A stretch of DNA of 59,315 nt from an uncultured Lachnospiraceae bacterium. Its GTDB lineage: Bacteria; Bacillota; Clostridia; Lachnospirales; Lachnospiraceae. Numbering within the stretch: position 1 is the stretch's first letter; each line of letters begins with the position of its first letter. The DNA is taken from the NCBI GenBank assembly GCA_947648875.1, contig CANSPM010000021.1, positions 1 through 59,315 on the forward strand, read 5' to 3'. The notes under the pieces are model-generated. The model saw only the letters and a program-made list of their open reading frames with translations, was not told the DNA's origin and ran no database searches. Made by a program: the position numbers and the translations under genes. Of the stretch, positions 26,671 to 35,973 are shown one piece after another.

Positions 26671-27231
26671 ATGATGACAGATCGAGAGATGAAGAAAATG
26701 AATAACAGGGGCATGTCTCTGGTGGAACTCATTATTGTGGTTGCTCTGATTTCGGTGGTTTTGGGTGTGACAGGCTTTGGGCTTAGTCTCATCGGCAATA
26801 AGCCGGTGGAAGAATGTGCCCAAAAGATAGAGATTGTGTTAAATCGAAATCGGACCAACTCGATGGGGAAGAAAGAGGCGTGGGTTGAATTCTATCTTAA
26901 CGACGACGGCCGGGTGACAGTCACGGAACATCTGCGGAGCGGAAAAGAGGAGAGAGAGGGGACTCCTGCCCGGGAAACCACAACCGTTTTGGGAGCCAGG
27001 GATGTGAAAGTCCGCATTACATACAGTGATGGAAGTGTTTATAACTTAGCGGATTCTTCCTACCCTACTGCCCATTACAGGGTTGCCTTTACAAGGGACA
27101 GCGGTGCGGTGAGCGATCTTTATGGGGCAAAATGTTTTAAAATAGAAGTGTATAAAGGGACATATTCTGACTCGGTTTATAAACGGACAATCGTGCTGAA
27201 TGCGCTTACAGGAAATGTAACAATTGAGTGA
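26671..27231 (+). CDS. GspH/FimT-like minor pilin
   Basis: 186-aa prepilin: leader ending NNRG, then MSLVELIIVVALISVVLG with Glu5. Met follows the cleavage Gly where Phe is usual. CAQKIEIVLNRNRTNSM lies where GspH/FimT proteins have their long helix, and the C-terminus is beta-rich (FKIEVYKGTYSDSVYKRTIV). It lies 12 nt after the PilX-like gene. Assignment to GspH/FimT as against another pseudopilin is tentative. Confidence 0.8.
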   Translation: MMTDREMKKMNNRGMSLVELIIVVALISVVLGVTGFGLSLIGNKPVEECAQKIEIVLNRNRTNSMGKKEAWVEFYLNDDGRVTVTEHLRSGKEEREGTPARETTTVLGARDVKVRITYSDGSVYNLADSSYPTAHYRVAFTRDSGAVSDLYGAKCFKIEVYKGTYSDSVYKRTIVLNALTGNVTIE

Positions 27232-27317
27232 ATCAGTTTTTGACTGCGCGTAAAGTTTATGCTAGGCGGATAGAAGACAGGTTTTTTGGCTGTAAACTTG
27301 GAAGGGAAGCGGGGGAT

Positions 27318-29480
27318 ATGATGATGAAAGAATGGAAGGGATTAAACAGAGACCAAAAAGGGTTTTCGTTGGTGGAGTTGCTTTGTGCCGTAGCGATACT
27401 CAGCATTGTCATTCTGGGTGTGGGCGCTTCCATGGTGGTCAGTGCCAGAAGCTACTCAAGAGGCAGCACGGAGTTGGATCTGCAACAGCAGGCGCAGATC
27501 ACAGCTACTCTATTGTCCAATTTGATCATTGACGCAGACACGATTGTGGAGCCGAGCACAGAGGCCGGAGGCACTCGGCTGGAAGTGACCAAAATGGAGA
27601 CTGTCGGCAATATTACGGCGGGGGTTACATATGTGGTCGCTTTTGATGAGGCAAGCCAGAAGCTGAATTATTATAAAGATGGTGTTGGACCGGAACTGCT
27701 TGCGGAGCATATATCCGAATTTACAATAAAACGTGTGTCAGGGAATAATATTGATTTTACGCTGGGTATTACAGAGAATGGAAGAGATTACAACAGTGAT
27801 TACCATGTCACCCCCAGAAACAGCATATCCAACAGCAATTTTACAGGCATAACCAGTGATAGAGCGACAATTTTCGCGGAAAACCGAATTGTGCTGGAAC
27901 CCGGACAAGTGTATGAGTTAAACGTAAATGTCGTAAACGCGCAAGGTACAAATTCTGCGGCAGCTCCATTCAGAGTTGAGGATATAACAGGCGTGACAGA
28001 CATGGCAGGCACCAATGTGACGATAGAGGGCGCTAATATTGTAAAAATCAAGGTTGGCCTTGGGGAAAAAGGAAGCGGTGCAGCTGACACGGCAAGTTTT
28101 CGATTTGTTTTGCGGGCAGACAATGCGGATGAACTGCCTGTAGAGGTTCTGGTGCGGCGGGTTACGGATATTAACGTGCAGGGACAAATGATAAGTGGCA
28201 GCAGTTCAAAAGCAGGTTCCATATACAATGTGTCGGCCCGGACTGCCGGCAGTAATCTGGCAAGGGTTCCGGGCGCATGGTATGATTTGGATTATGTGCC
28301 TGCCTATCCGGTGTCCTGGGAGCTACAGGGAGAGGGACTTCCCCAATCGGTTACACAATATGTGAAATTTGTGAATGGGGAATGTTTTGGAGATATAAGT
28401 GAGCCCTTTTGCAAGGTACAGCTGCTACAGGATATTCCCAATGGAGGAACTGTTAAGGTGATTGCCGTTGCCAAGCATCCTGAAGGGACGCTTGGAGGGA
28501 CGTTTACCAACAAAACCGGCTTGCAATATGGAACTGTTTTGGGGGAATACACGATCAAAAATGCCGTAAGTTTCAACAGAGGGGAGAGAGAGCTATATGT
28601 GCCCTTTTCCTTTAAAATAGGAGATCTGGGTCAACTTAAGCAAACGATTCTGGATTTATATTTTGATACCTTTCTGGATCGATATGTAGTAAATAGCGGC
28701 GGCACGACATGGCGTGACAAAAACCTGGCTACGAATGAGTTCAATGCCCTTCCGCTTCAAAGCTATGTTCAGTTTCGATATACGTCGGATGTGAGCAAGA
28801 AGGCGGAAGACAGAGTCTGGACGGATTGGATTGCGCTGCGTGAGACAGGCGCGACGCCTATTCTTACCAATATTGAATCTGAGTATTTTAAACTGGATCA
28901 GGAGTATATTTTACAGGTAAAAGTGTCACTTGTAAATGCAAATGATAAAACGGATGTTTATTGGCCGTTTGATGGTTCTCCCAGATATGATAATCTGGTT
29001 ACACCAGAAGATGAATATTTAACGGAGTATTTTGTCAATAGAATGAAGATTTCTGATATTCGACTACAGTGGTGGGATTACGAGGGGCATGATATAGTTG
29101 CGGATAATACTATCACAAGCATAAGAAAAGATACGCTCTTTACCGTAAGAATATCAGAAGTGATTGGATATGGTAGAAACAATGTTTCACCATATATACA
29201 CGCTAAAGTAGAGAAAAAGGATGCGGGTAGCGGTGCTTGGGTGGAGGACAGGAATGGAATTGAAGGCTTTTACTATATGGAGAACGGAGAGTGGAAGTCC
29301 AGAGGCGCCTCGTTGAGCGGTGATCCTTGTTTCATTAATGTGAGAACCAAAGCAGTGGGGGAATACAGGATTACATTCTATATGGATAATGTGCCATATA
29401 TAGCGCCTGGAAGTGCGGATGTTACCATGGACAGCTGCGAGTTTAGTGATAAAATTATCTATCTGAATGTTACAAATTGA
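27318..29480 (+). CDS. Very large prepilin-like protein, possible pilus-tip adhesin
   Basis: 720-aa protein. The start at 27318 is chosen because a GGGAAGCGGGGG RBS precedes it and the prepilin leader is then short; the open frame extends upstream to 27228. The class III signal is QKGFSLVELLCAVAILSIVI with Glu5. It is roughly five times longer than normal pilins. After a pilin-like N-domain (to about residue 165) come several beta-rich stretches with Asn, Thr and Gly, for example YELNVNVVNAQGTNSAAAPF and EYILQVKVSLVNANDKTDVY. The length and last position in the minor pilin block recall tip adhesins that use a pilin N-domain as anchor. I cannot name the domains. Confidence 0.8.
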   Translation: MMMKEWKGLNRDQKGFSLVELLCAVAILSIVILGVGASMVVSARSYSRGSTELDLQQQAQITATLLSNLIIDADTIVEPSTEAGGTRLEVTKMETVGNITAGVTYVVAFDEASQKLNYYKDGVGPELLAEHISEFTIKRVSGNNIDFTLGITENGRDYNSDYHVTPRNSISNSNFTGITSDRATIFAENRIVLEPGQVYELNVNVVNAQGTNSAAAPFRVEDITGVTDMAGTNVTIEGANIVKIKVGLGEKGSGAADTASFRFVLRADNADELPVEVLVRRVTDINVQGQMISGSSSKAGSIYNVSARTAGSNLARVPGAWYDLDYVPAYPVSWELQGEGLPQSVTQYVKFVNGECFGDISEPFCKVQLLQDIPNGGTVKVIAVAKHPEGTLGGTFTNKTGLQYGTVLGEYTIKNAVSFNRGERELYVPFSFKIGDLGQLKQTILDLYFDTFLDRYVVNSGGTTWRDKNLATNEFNALPLQSYVQFRYTSDVSKKAEDRVWTDWIALRETGATPILTNIESEYFKLDQEYILQVKVSLVNANDKTDVYWPFDGSPRYDNLVTPEDEYLTEYFVNRMKISDIRLQWWDYEGHDIVADNTITSIRKDTLFTVRISEVIGYGRNNVSPYIHAKVEKKDAGSGAWVEDRNGIEGFYYMENGEWKSRGASLSGDPCFINVRTKAVGEYRITFYMDNVPYIAPGSADVTMDSCEFSDKIIYLNVTN

Positions 29481-29511
29481 TATCATAAAAAGCACAAAGT
29501 TCAAAATTTTT

Positions 29512-29544
29512 CCCTCGGCACGCGAGATTTTCAAGTGCCGGGGG
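29512..29544 (+). terminator. Probable terminator of the pilus operon
   Basis: CCCTCGGCAC (29512-29521) pairs with GTGCCGGGGG (29535-29544), followed only by AGATTT. Read-through into the receiver gene at 29680 is possible. The gap 29545-29679 is non-coding, with a GCCA...TGGC stem and no recognised riboswitch. Confidence 0.5.
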
Positions 29545-29679
29545 AGATTTCCGTCAGGCCGATGAAACCGCTAACGGGAAAGGAGCCAAAGATAGAAGAG
29601 TCCGGTTAAGAGATGGCTTGGGAAAATAGAAACAGCATGTTGAGCACGGATGCTGTAATGGAAATAATCAGGAGGTAAA

Positions 29680-30141
29680 ATGAATATGGATCAAACGGAA
29701 AAGAGAAACTCTCAAAAGCGAATTTTAGCGGTGGATGATGCCACAGTTGTCTTAATGCGAATTTCTAATACGCTGCGGGACGATTATGAGGTAATTACTG
29801 CCAATTCAGGAGTACAGGCTCTGAAATACCTGAAGGAGAATAAAGTGGATCTCATTCTGCTTGACATTCATATGTCGCCCAAGGACGGCATTGAAACATT
29901 GCAGGAATTACGAACCATGAAAGAACGGCAGGACATACCTGTAATCATGCTCACCGGCGTGGAGGATAAAGATACGATCTTAGAGGCCGCCAGGCTGGGG
30001 ATCTGCGATTACATACTGAAACCTTTTCAGTCGGAGGAACTGCTTGGCAGAATTTGCCGGGTTTTTGGCCAGAAGGGACAGAACTCGCAACAGTCGCTGA
30101 AAAGAGAGGAGATCATGAAGCAGTTTGAAGGCAATACCTAG
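29680..30141 (+). CDS. Single-domain response regulator (CheY/PilH-like)
   Basis: 153-aa stand-alone receiver. RILAVDDATVVLM holds the acidic pair, DLILLDIHMSPKDG the phospho-accepting Asp, VIMLTGVEDKD the switch Thr and YILKPFQSEELL the conserved Lys. A C-terminal tail of about 25 charged residues has no output domain. RBS AGGAGG. It follows the pilus operon, with no kinase nearby. By analogy with PilG/PilH it may modulate pilus function; that is inference from position. Confidence 0.88.
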   Translation: MNMDQTEKRNSQKRILAVDDATVVLMRISNTLRDDYEVITANSGVQALKYLKENKVDLILLDIHMSPKDGIETLQELRTMKERQDIPVIMLTGVEDKDTILEAARLGICDYILKPFQSEELLGRICRVFGQKGQNSQQSLKREEIMKQFEGNT

Positions 30142-30148
30142 AAAGAGA

Positions 30149-30177
30149 ATGACATTTGGCGTGGTTTATGTTAAGAT
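30149..30177 (+). promoter_or_regulatory. Promoter of the capA-like gene
   Basis: ATGACA (30149-30154), 17 bp, then TAAGAT (30172-30177) with an extended TG. It is 80 nt upstream of the TTG start. Confidence 0.6.
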
Positions 30178-30258
30178 AGTAAGGCGAATGCAAATAGGTA
30201 GGCGGTAAGCTGATCTGTGGCGAGGGCCATAATCAGGAATGCAAGGAGAGGCGCTGTA

Positions 30259-31497
30259 TTGAAAAAATTTATTTTATGGACCGGTCTGAGCGCGATGCTG
30301 GCAGTCATTCTGCCTGCCTGCGGCAGTGGACCGGCCCTGCCTTTTACCGATATGGTCTTTGGAGGAGAGGGGAACGCTTCCTGGGATCTGCTCGAAACGG
30401 AGGAGAAACCCAGTGCGTATGATGAACTTGCAAAACCTCTTCCCACAGACATGCCTGTGGAGGAGACAGGGGCGGGGGAGCAGGAGGTAATGCTGCCGGA
30501 TGCGTCCCCCATGCCGGGGGAGATCTCTCCCGGACCGGAGGAGAACATTCAGACAATCACGATCTCTGCGGCGGGGGATTGCTCCCTGGGCAATCATCAG
30601 GACCAGGAGTACGCGTATTCCTTTCGGCAGGTCTATGACCAGATAGAGGATGAAGGATACTTTTTTGCCAATGTACAGGATTATTTTGCCAATGATGATA
30701 TGACTATAGTCAATTTTGAGGGTGTGCTTACTTACAGCGAGGAGAGGGACGAGACCAGGACTTACAATATCAAGGGTGATCCGGAGTATGCCCGGCTTTT
30801 GACAGCGGGGCATATAGAGACGGTGAGTTTTGCCAACAATCATCGGCTGGATTATGGAACCCGGGGGAGCGATGACACGGTATCGGCTTTGGAGGCGGAG
30901 GGGATTTTGTATGCCTATGATAAAAATGTGTGCGTCTATGATACGGAAAAGGGAATCCGTGTCGGTGTGGTCTCCGTCAACGAGGTGGCCTGGGGACTGG
31001 GCAGTGAGAAACTGTTGGAGGAAGGGATCGGCAAATTGCAGGAGCAGGGAGCGGATCTGATTCTGGCCTGCTGTCACTGGGGCATTGAGAGAGAGAACTA
31101 CCCCACGGAGAATCAGCAGTACCTGGGGCGTAAATGCATTGATCTGGGGGCGGATCTGGTCATTGGACACCATCCCCATGTGCTCCAGGGGGTGGAAGAG
31201 TACAACGGAAAATTTATTATCTACAGCCTGGCGAACTTCTGTTTCGGGGCCAACCGTAACCCGGAGGATAAGGACACCATGATCTTTCAGCAGACGTTTA
31301 CCTTCATAGACGGTGTGAAGCAGCAGGACCGGCAGGCGAGGGTCATTCCCTGTTCTGTAAGTTCCGTGAGTGACCGGAACAATTTCCAGCCCACTCCGGC
31401 ACAGGGGGAGGAGGCGGCCCGGATCATCGGGCGGATCAATACCTACAGTAAAGGTTTCGGCGTGGTATTTGGAGAAGATGGAGCGCTGACATACTGA
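30259..31497 (+). CDS. CapA/PgsA-family lipoprotein
   Basis: 412-aa surface lipoprotein. It probably starts at TTG 30259: AAGGAGAG lies 8 nt upstream and the chain opens LKKFILWTGL, a signal peptide with lipobox ILPAC. After a Pro/Glu-rich linker comes a CapA (PGA_cap) metallophosphatase-like domain: ISAAGDCSLGNHQ, VNFEGVLT, SFANNHRLDYG, ILACCHWG, DLVIGHHPHVLQGVE and IYSLANFCFG. These are the usual Asp/His/Asn metal-ligand blocks. Family members act in poly-gamma-glutamate or capsule metabolism, but many are uncharacterised. No pgsBC genes are present, so the substrate is unknown. Confidence 0.88.
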   Translation: MKKFILWTGLSAMLAVILPACGSGPALPFTDMVFGGEGNASWDLLETEEKPSAYDELAKPLPTDMPVEETGAGEQEVMLPDASPMPGEISPGPEENIQTITISAAGDCSLGNHQDQEYAYSFRQVYDQIEDEGYFFANVQDYFANDDMTIVNFEGVLTYSEERDETRTYNIKGDPEYARLLTAGHIETVSFANNHRLDYGTRGSDDTVSALEAEGILYAYDKNVCVYDTEKGIRVGVVSVNEVAWGLGSEKLLEEGIGKLQEQGADLILACCHWGIERENYPTENQQYLGRKCIDLGADLVIGHHPHVLQGVEEYNGKFIIYSLANFCFGANRNPEDKDTMIFQQTFTFIDGVKQQDRQARVIPCSVSSVSDRNNFQPTPAQGEEAARIIGRINTYSKGFGVVFGEDGALTY

Positions 31498-31589
31498 CCG
31501 GTCTTCGGATATCTGAATCCATTGAACGTGGAACACAGGACATTTTGGGTCGCCGGAATATATGTGCGGCTTTCGCCGCATATCTTCAG

Positions 31590-31618
31590 AGAGCGTAAGT
31601 TCCGTGTCAGGACGCTCT
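31590..31618 (+). other. Intergenic hairpins before the aldo/keto reductase gene
   Basis: AGAGCGT (31590-31596) and ACGCTCT (31612-31618) form a stem. A second small hairpin, GCGGC-TTTC-GCCGC, lies at about 31566-31579. No T runs follow. The 197-nt gap holds no gene. Confidence 0.35.
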
Positions 31619-31694
31619 AAAGCGGTCACGGATCATAGGTTTTCGTGCCTGGAGGGAATAGGCGCGACACACAATAATAGAAAGGACAAGTGCT

Positions 31695-32831
31695 ATGGAA
31701 AAGAGAAGAATGGAAAAACTGGGTATCGAGACTTCCCTGCTGGGATTTGGCTGTATGCGCTTTCCCACAGACGGGGAGGGCAAAATTGAGCGGGTACAGG
31801 CCAAGGCCATGATGGAGAAGGCCATGGCAGCGGGAGTGAATTATATCGACACCGCCTATCCCTATCACGGGGGCGAGAGCGAACTCTTTGTGGGGGAAGT
31901 GTTGAAAGAGCATCCCAGAGAGAGTTTTTACCTTGCCACAAAACTGCCCCTGTGGGACGTAAAGTCCCTGGAGGATGTAGACAGGATTTTTAATCGACAG
32001 TTGGAAAAACTGCAAGTGGAATACATAGATTTCTACCTCATGCACGCGATAAATGGCGGTAAATGGAGCGAGATGCTGAAAATGGGGGTGGTAGATCGTC
32101 TGGAGCAGCTCAAGAAGGAGGGAAAGATCCGTTATCTTGGATTTTCCTTCCACGACGGCTATGAGGCTTTTGAGGAGATCTTATCCGCCCGGGACTGGGA
32201 TTTCTGCCAGATTCAGCTGAACTATATGGATACGGAGGAGCAGGCCGGGATGAAGGGATATGCTCTGGCGCAGGAGAAGGGTGTGCCTCTGGTGATTATG
32301 GAACCCGTCAAAGGCGGATCCCTGGCGGCTTTCGCGTCGGACATCACGGAAAAATTCCATGGGCATGATCCCCGGGCCAGCATGGCTTCCTTCGCTCTGC
32401 GCTGGGTGGGGACACTTCCCAATGTGAAGGTGGTTCTCAGCGGTATGAGCAACATGGAACAGGTGGAGGACAATCTGCGTACCTTCGGCGATTTCAGGCC
32501 TCTGTCCCAGGCAGAGCAGGCCACTGTCAAGGAAGTGGTGGATCTGATGAAGAGCCGTGTTCAGAATGGCTGCACAGGCTGTCGGTACTGCATGCCTTGC
32601 CCCGCCGGAGTAAACATTCCCGGCACCTTTGGCTGTTGGAATCGCTATCATATGTATCAGAATTACAATGTGGTAAAACAGCACTGGGAGCATGATCTGG
32701 GAGATGCTGCACAGGCAAAGAACTGCGTCAAGTGTGGCAAATGTGAACAGGTTTGTCCTCAGCACTTACACATTCGGGAAGACCTGGAACGGGCACAGGC
32801 GGATCTGGATGCCCATGTGTATATGTTGTAG
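31695..32831 (+). CDS. Aldo/keto reductase with C-terminal ferredoxin-type domain
   Basis: 378-aa oxidoreductase. The N-terminal 280 residues form the AKR barrel: LLGFGCMRFPTDG, GVNYIDTAYPYHGGESE (catalytic Asp and Tyr), YLATKLP (Lys), FYLMHAING (His) and VVLSGMSNMEQVEDN (cofactor end). The C-terminus adds two 4Fe-4S motifs, CTGCRYCMPCPAGVNIP and CVKCGKCEQVCPQHL. This type is common in anaerobes and probably couples a carbonyl substrate to ferredoxin as well as NAD(P)H. The substrate is not deducible. RBS AAAGGA is 9 nt upstream. Confidence 0.93.
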   Translation: MEKRRMEKLGIETSLLGFGCMRFPTDGEGKIERVQAKAMMEKAMAAGVNYIDTAYPYHGGESELFVGEVLKEHPRESFYLATKLPLWDVKSLEDVDRIFNRQLEKLQVEYIDFYLMHAINGGKWSEMLKMGVVDRLEQLKKEGKIRYLGFSFHDGYEAFEEILSARDWDFCQIQLNYMDTEEQAGMKGYALAQEKGVPLVIMEPVKGGSLAAFASDITEKFHGHDPRASMASFALRWVGTLPNVKVVLSGMSNMEQVEDNLRTFGDFRPLSQAEQATVKEVVDLMKSRVQNGCTGCRYCMPCPAGVNIPGTFGCWNRYHMYQNYNVVKQHWEHDLGDAAQAKNCVKCGKCEQVCPQHLHIREDLERAQADLDAHVYML

Positions 32832-32951
32832 CGGCGGCAGTGTTTTCCCATTCCGGTCCGCCATATGCGGCGTAATTGGGCAACATGCGCCGGGCCGGGA
32901 GGGAAATCAGGCCGTCTGTTGGGAAAAAATATGCGGGAGGGCTGTAGCGGT

Positions 32952-34115
32952 ATGAAAGAGGTTATTTTACAGAGATTTGCGGATATATACGGAGATGCGC
33001 AAGGGGCGCAGATCTATTTCGCTCCGGGGCGGGTGAATCTGATTGGGGAGCACACGGACTATAACGGTGGCCATGTATTTCCCTGCGCTCTGACCATCGG
33101 TACTTACGGAGTCGCCAGGAAGAGGCAGGATCGAAAACTGCGTTTCTACTCCATGAACTTTGAAAAGCTGGGAGTGCTGGAGTCCTCCCTGGATGAGCTG
33201 AGTCCTGATCCCCGGGCGGACTGGACCAATTATCCCAAGGGTGTGATATGGGCATTTGGAGAGAAAGGGATGAAAGTTCCCACAGGTATGGATATTCTGT
33301 TAAACGGCAATATTCCCAATGGCTCGGGCCTGTCTTCTTCCGCTTCCGTGGAGGTGCTCACCGGCTTTATTCTGCGGGATCTCTTTGGGTTTGAAGTGAC
33401 CAATCAGGATCTGGCGCTCATCGGCCAGTATTCGGAGAACCGTTTCAACGGGGTCAATTGTGGCATTATGGATCAGTTTGCCATCGCCATGGGCAGGGAG
33501 GAACATGCCATTTTCCTGGATACGGCGGACTTATCCTATGAGTATGCACCCATCAGACTGAAGAACGCCAAGATTGTGATCGCCTGTAGCAACAAGAAGA
33601 GAGGACTGGGAGATTCCAAGTACAATGAGCGGCGCGGCGAGTGCGAGGCTGCTCTGGCCGAACTACAGAAAGAGTGTGAGATCAAATCTCTGGGGGAGTT
33701 GACCGAAGAGGAATTTGAGAAGCACAAGGGCAGTATAGAGAGCGAGGTACGCAGGAGAAGGGCAAAACACGCGGTGTATGAGAACCGGCGCACCGTCTTG
33801 GCCGTGCAGGCCCTACAGGATAATGATGTGGCGGCATTCGGACAGCTTATGAACGCGTCCCACGTGTCACTGCGGGATGATTATGAAGTGACAGGCATGG
33901 AACTGGATACCCTGGTGGAGGAAGCCTGGAAAGTGGAGGGAGTGATCGGCTCCCGCATGACCGGCGCAGGCTTCGGAGGCTGCACCGTGAGTATCGTGAA
34001 AGACGAAGCCATTGATGATTTCATCGCCAGGGTAGGGGATGCGTACCGGGAGAAGATTGGCTATAACGCCGACTTCTATGTGGTGGAAATCGGGGACGGT
34101 CCCCGTAAACTGTAA
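32952..34115 (+). CDS. galK: Galactokinase
   Basis: 387-aa GHMP kinase phosphorylating galactose at C1 (Leloir pathway). The galactokinase signature is GRVNLIGEHTDYNGG. The ATP loop is GNIPNGSGLSSSAS, NGVNCGIMDQFA holds the catalytic Asp, and the third GHMP motif is MTGAGFGGCTVSIV. The start at 32952 follows GGGAGGGC; upstream in-frame ATGs would add unrelated residues. No galT or galE lies next to it. Length is normal. Confidence 0.95.
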   Translation: MKEVILQRFADIYGDAQGAQIYFAPGRVNLIGEHTDYNGGHVFPCALTIGTYGVARKRQDRKLRFYSMNFEKLGVLESSLDELSPDPRADWTNYPKGVIWAFGEKGMKVPTGMDILLNGNIPNGSGLSSSASVEVLTGFILRDLFGFEVTNQDLALIGQYSENRFNGVNCGIMDQFAIAMGREEHAIFLDTADLSYEYAPIRLKNAKIVIACSNKKRGLGDSKYNERRGECEAALAELQKECEIKSLGELTEEEFEKHKGSIESEVRRRRAKHAVYENRRTVLAVQALQDNDVAAFGQLMNASHVSLRDDYEVTGMELDTLVEEAWKVEGVIGSRMTGAGFGGCTVSIVKDEAIDDFIARVGDAYREKIGYNADFYVVEIGDGPRKL

Positions 34116-34213
34116 GCCTCTGGCCTAAACCAGGATTCCAATGTAAAATTCCGGTCACCCAATCCAATAAAAGGAGAGGGAATGGCAGGCGGGGCGAGAG
34201 GAATGGGAAAACC

Positions 34214-35056
34214 ATGCGAGTTGCGGTAATCAGCGATATACACAGTAATTATAAGGCCCTGGAGGCGTTTTTATCCTATATGGAAAAACATCCGGCGGAT
34301 GCTGTCATCTGTCTGGGAGATTATGTGACGGACGGTCCCTATCCGGAGAGAACGCTTTCTCTGCTCCATGAAATGGAAAAAAATCACCCCTGCTTTCTGA
34401 TCCGGGGAAACCGGGAGGAATACCTGCTGGAAAACCGGAAACAGGACCAGGGGTGGCACATCTGTTCTGCCAGCGGGGTGCTGTACTACACTTATCAGCG
34501 TCTGACCGGCGCGGACCTGGACTGGATGGAGTCCATGCCCACAGAGAGGGAACTGCGGCTGGGAGATTGTCCGGCTCTGACCATTTGTCATGGGGCGCCG
34601 GGCCTGGTCCGGGGAAATTTCATACAGGACAGGGCGTTGCAGGAGCGGGTTCTGAAGGAGTTGCAGACCGGCTATCTGCTGGGCGGCCACAGCCATCATC
34701 AGGAAATCTGTAAACTTTACGGCAAAGTATATCTGAACCCCGGTTCTCTGGGAATGTCCATAGACGGACAGGGGCGGCATGTCCAGTTTGCCATGATGGA
34801 AGGCAACTCCCGGGGATGGGAGATAAAACCGCTTACGATTGACTATGACGTGGAGGGATTCCTGCGGGATTTCCGGGAGAGCGGCCTTGAGGAATACGGC
34901 CTGTACCTGACCAAAGCGGCGGAAAAGACATTGATGACGGGATACAATTACTTCTATGATATTGTATGTGAAGTATCCGGGATCAGTTCCGGGGCGCTGC
35001 CGGACATCGAAGAGGAGGTGTGGCGGCAGGCGGCGGAAAAAATGGGGCTTTGCTGA
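34214..35056 (+). CDS. Metallophosphoesterase (YfcE/MJ0936-like)
   Basis: 280-aa predicted phosphodiesterase of the calcineurin-like superfamily. Motifs in order: AVISDIHSNYKALEAFL (DxH), CLGDYVTDGPYP (GDxxxxGP), IRGNREEYLLEN (GNHD variant with Asn), ICHGAP, and GGHSHHQ with YLNPGSLG. The C-terminal 60 residues extend beyond the core fold. The substrate is unknown. It lies 98 nt downstream of galK with AAGGAGAGGG in the gap. Confidence 0.9.
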   Translation: MRVAVISDIHSNYKALEAFLSYMEKHPADAVICLGDYVTDGPYPERTLSLLHEMEKNHPCFLIRGNREEYLLENRKQDQGWHICSASGVLYYTYQRLTGADLDWMESMPTERELRLGDCPALTICHGAPGLVRGNFIQDRALQERVLKELQTGYLLGGHSHHQEICKLYGKVYLNPGSLGMSIDGQGRHVQFAMMEGNSRGWEIKPLTIDYDVEGFLRDFRESGLEEYGLYLTKAAEKTLMTGYNYFYDIVCEVSGISSGALPDIEEEVWRQAAEKMGLC

Positions 35057-35139
35057 GGTATACAAGCCTCGATCAGAGCATATACTTATGGTAAACCATA
35101 TGAGATATTTCGACGTGGCATGTCCCAAATTCCAGGCGT

Positions 35140-35778
35140 CTATGACGCGGAGTGGGACGGAGCAATATACGGATAACTTTCCAGCAAAGTGCGTGCAATG
35201 GTCTTGCCGGAGGGGGAAATCAGGGACAGGGCGGCGTTATACAGCGCCGCTACTTTTTCCTGCTCGCCGGACTGGTCATAGAGAGAGGCCAGCAGGCGAT
35301 AGGACGTGCCCGCGTCACTGTGTACGGTCAGCACGGCATATTCCAGAACCTGTCGCGCTTCCACCGTATATCCGGCGCGGTGCAATGTCTCCGCCCATTT
35401 TTGCAGGGTCTGGGCCAGCAGGGTAAAGTTCTGGTCATACTGGGACAGGGCCGTGATATTGGCCGTGCCATAGGTAAGTTTCAAATCCGTGTTGGTATAG
35501 CCTGCCAGATTTACAATTTTTTCATGGGATAGAGAAGTCAGCATATCCAGGCAGTCCCGTACAATCATGTCTCCGGACATGACGGTTGTGGGGAGGCTTT
35601 CCAGAGGGATCGTCACATAGTCCAGATCATCCAGGGGCTTTCGGCGCACCTGATTGGCCCGTTCCTCCCGCTCCCAGAACTGCTCCCGTCGCTTTTTTTC
35701 GGAGCGGTTATGGCGCTTGATGGTCATGGAAAGTATGCTGGTAAAGATGATAAAGGTTGCAAAAATAGCTAAATTCAT
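35140..35778 (-). CDS. Membrane-anchored protein with TPR-like C-terminus, unknown function
   Basis: 212-aa protein. An N-terminal membrane helix (NLAIFATFIIFTSILSMTI) is followed by a basic stretch (KRHNRSEKKRREQFW), placing most of the chain in the cytoplasm. The C-terminal 110 residues form helical pairs of TPR type: TLQKWAETLHRAGYTVEARQ, VLEYAVLTVHSDAGTSYRLL and ASLYDQSGEQEKVAALYNAA. The RBS is AAAGGAT. It is convergent with the phosphoesterase gene and divergent from the 34-aa gene at 35832. I do not recognise a named family. Confidence 0.75.
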   Translation of the reverse strand: MNLAIFATFIIFTSILSMTIKRHNRSEKKRREQFWEREERANQVRRKPLDDLDYVTIPLESLPTTVMSGDMIVRDCLDMLTSLSHEKIVNLAGYTNTDLKLTYGTANITALSQYDQNFTLLAQTLQKWAETLHRAGYTVEARQVLEYAVLTVHSDAGTSYRLLASLYDQSGEQEKVAALYNAALSLISPSGKTIARTLLESYPYIAPSHSAS

Positions 35779-35831
35779 ATATAATATCCTTTCAGAGTCG
35801 ATATGGATTTGAATTAAGGAGGGTTGATCCT

Positions 35832-35936
35832 ATGATGAATTTTCATAACAAAAAAACAAAGAGGATCGTATCTGCCGTAATAGTCATCCTGATTGTGCTG
35901 GCTATGATCATTCCTACATTAGCATATCTGATCTGA
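35832..35936 (+). CDS. 34-aa single-pass membrane peptide
   Basis: A small ORF with a perfect AGGAGGG RBS: MMNFHNKKTKRI, then a hydrophobic helix (VSAVIVILIVLAMIIPTLAY), then LI and a stop. The basic N-terminus and single helix fit a small inner-membrane peptide. It lies 37 nt upstream of the VanW gene and probably shares its transcript. The function is unknown. Confidence 0.7.
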   Translation: MMNFHNKKTKRIVSAVIVILIVLAMIIPTLAYLI

Positions 35937-35973
35937 TTTTTCAATGGTTTATCGGGAAAGGCTGGTAGTTGAT

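Noticed and set aside
30274..31629. 451-aa minus-strand frame opposite the CapA lipoprotein
   Set aside because: Antisense shadow; the plus strand has a signal peptide, RBS and family motifs.
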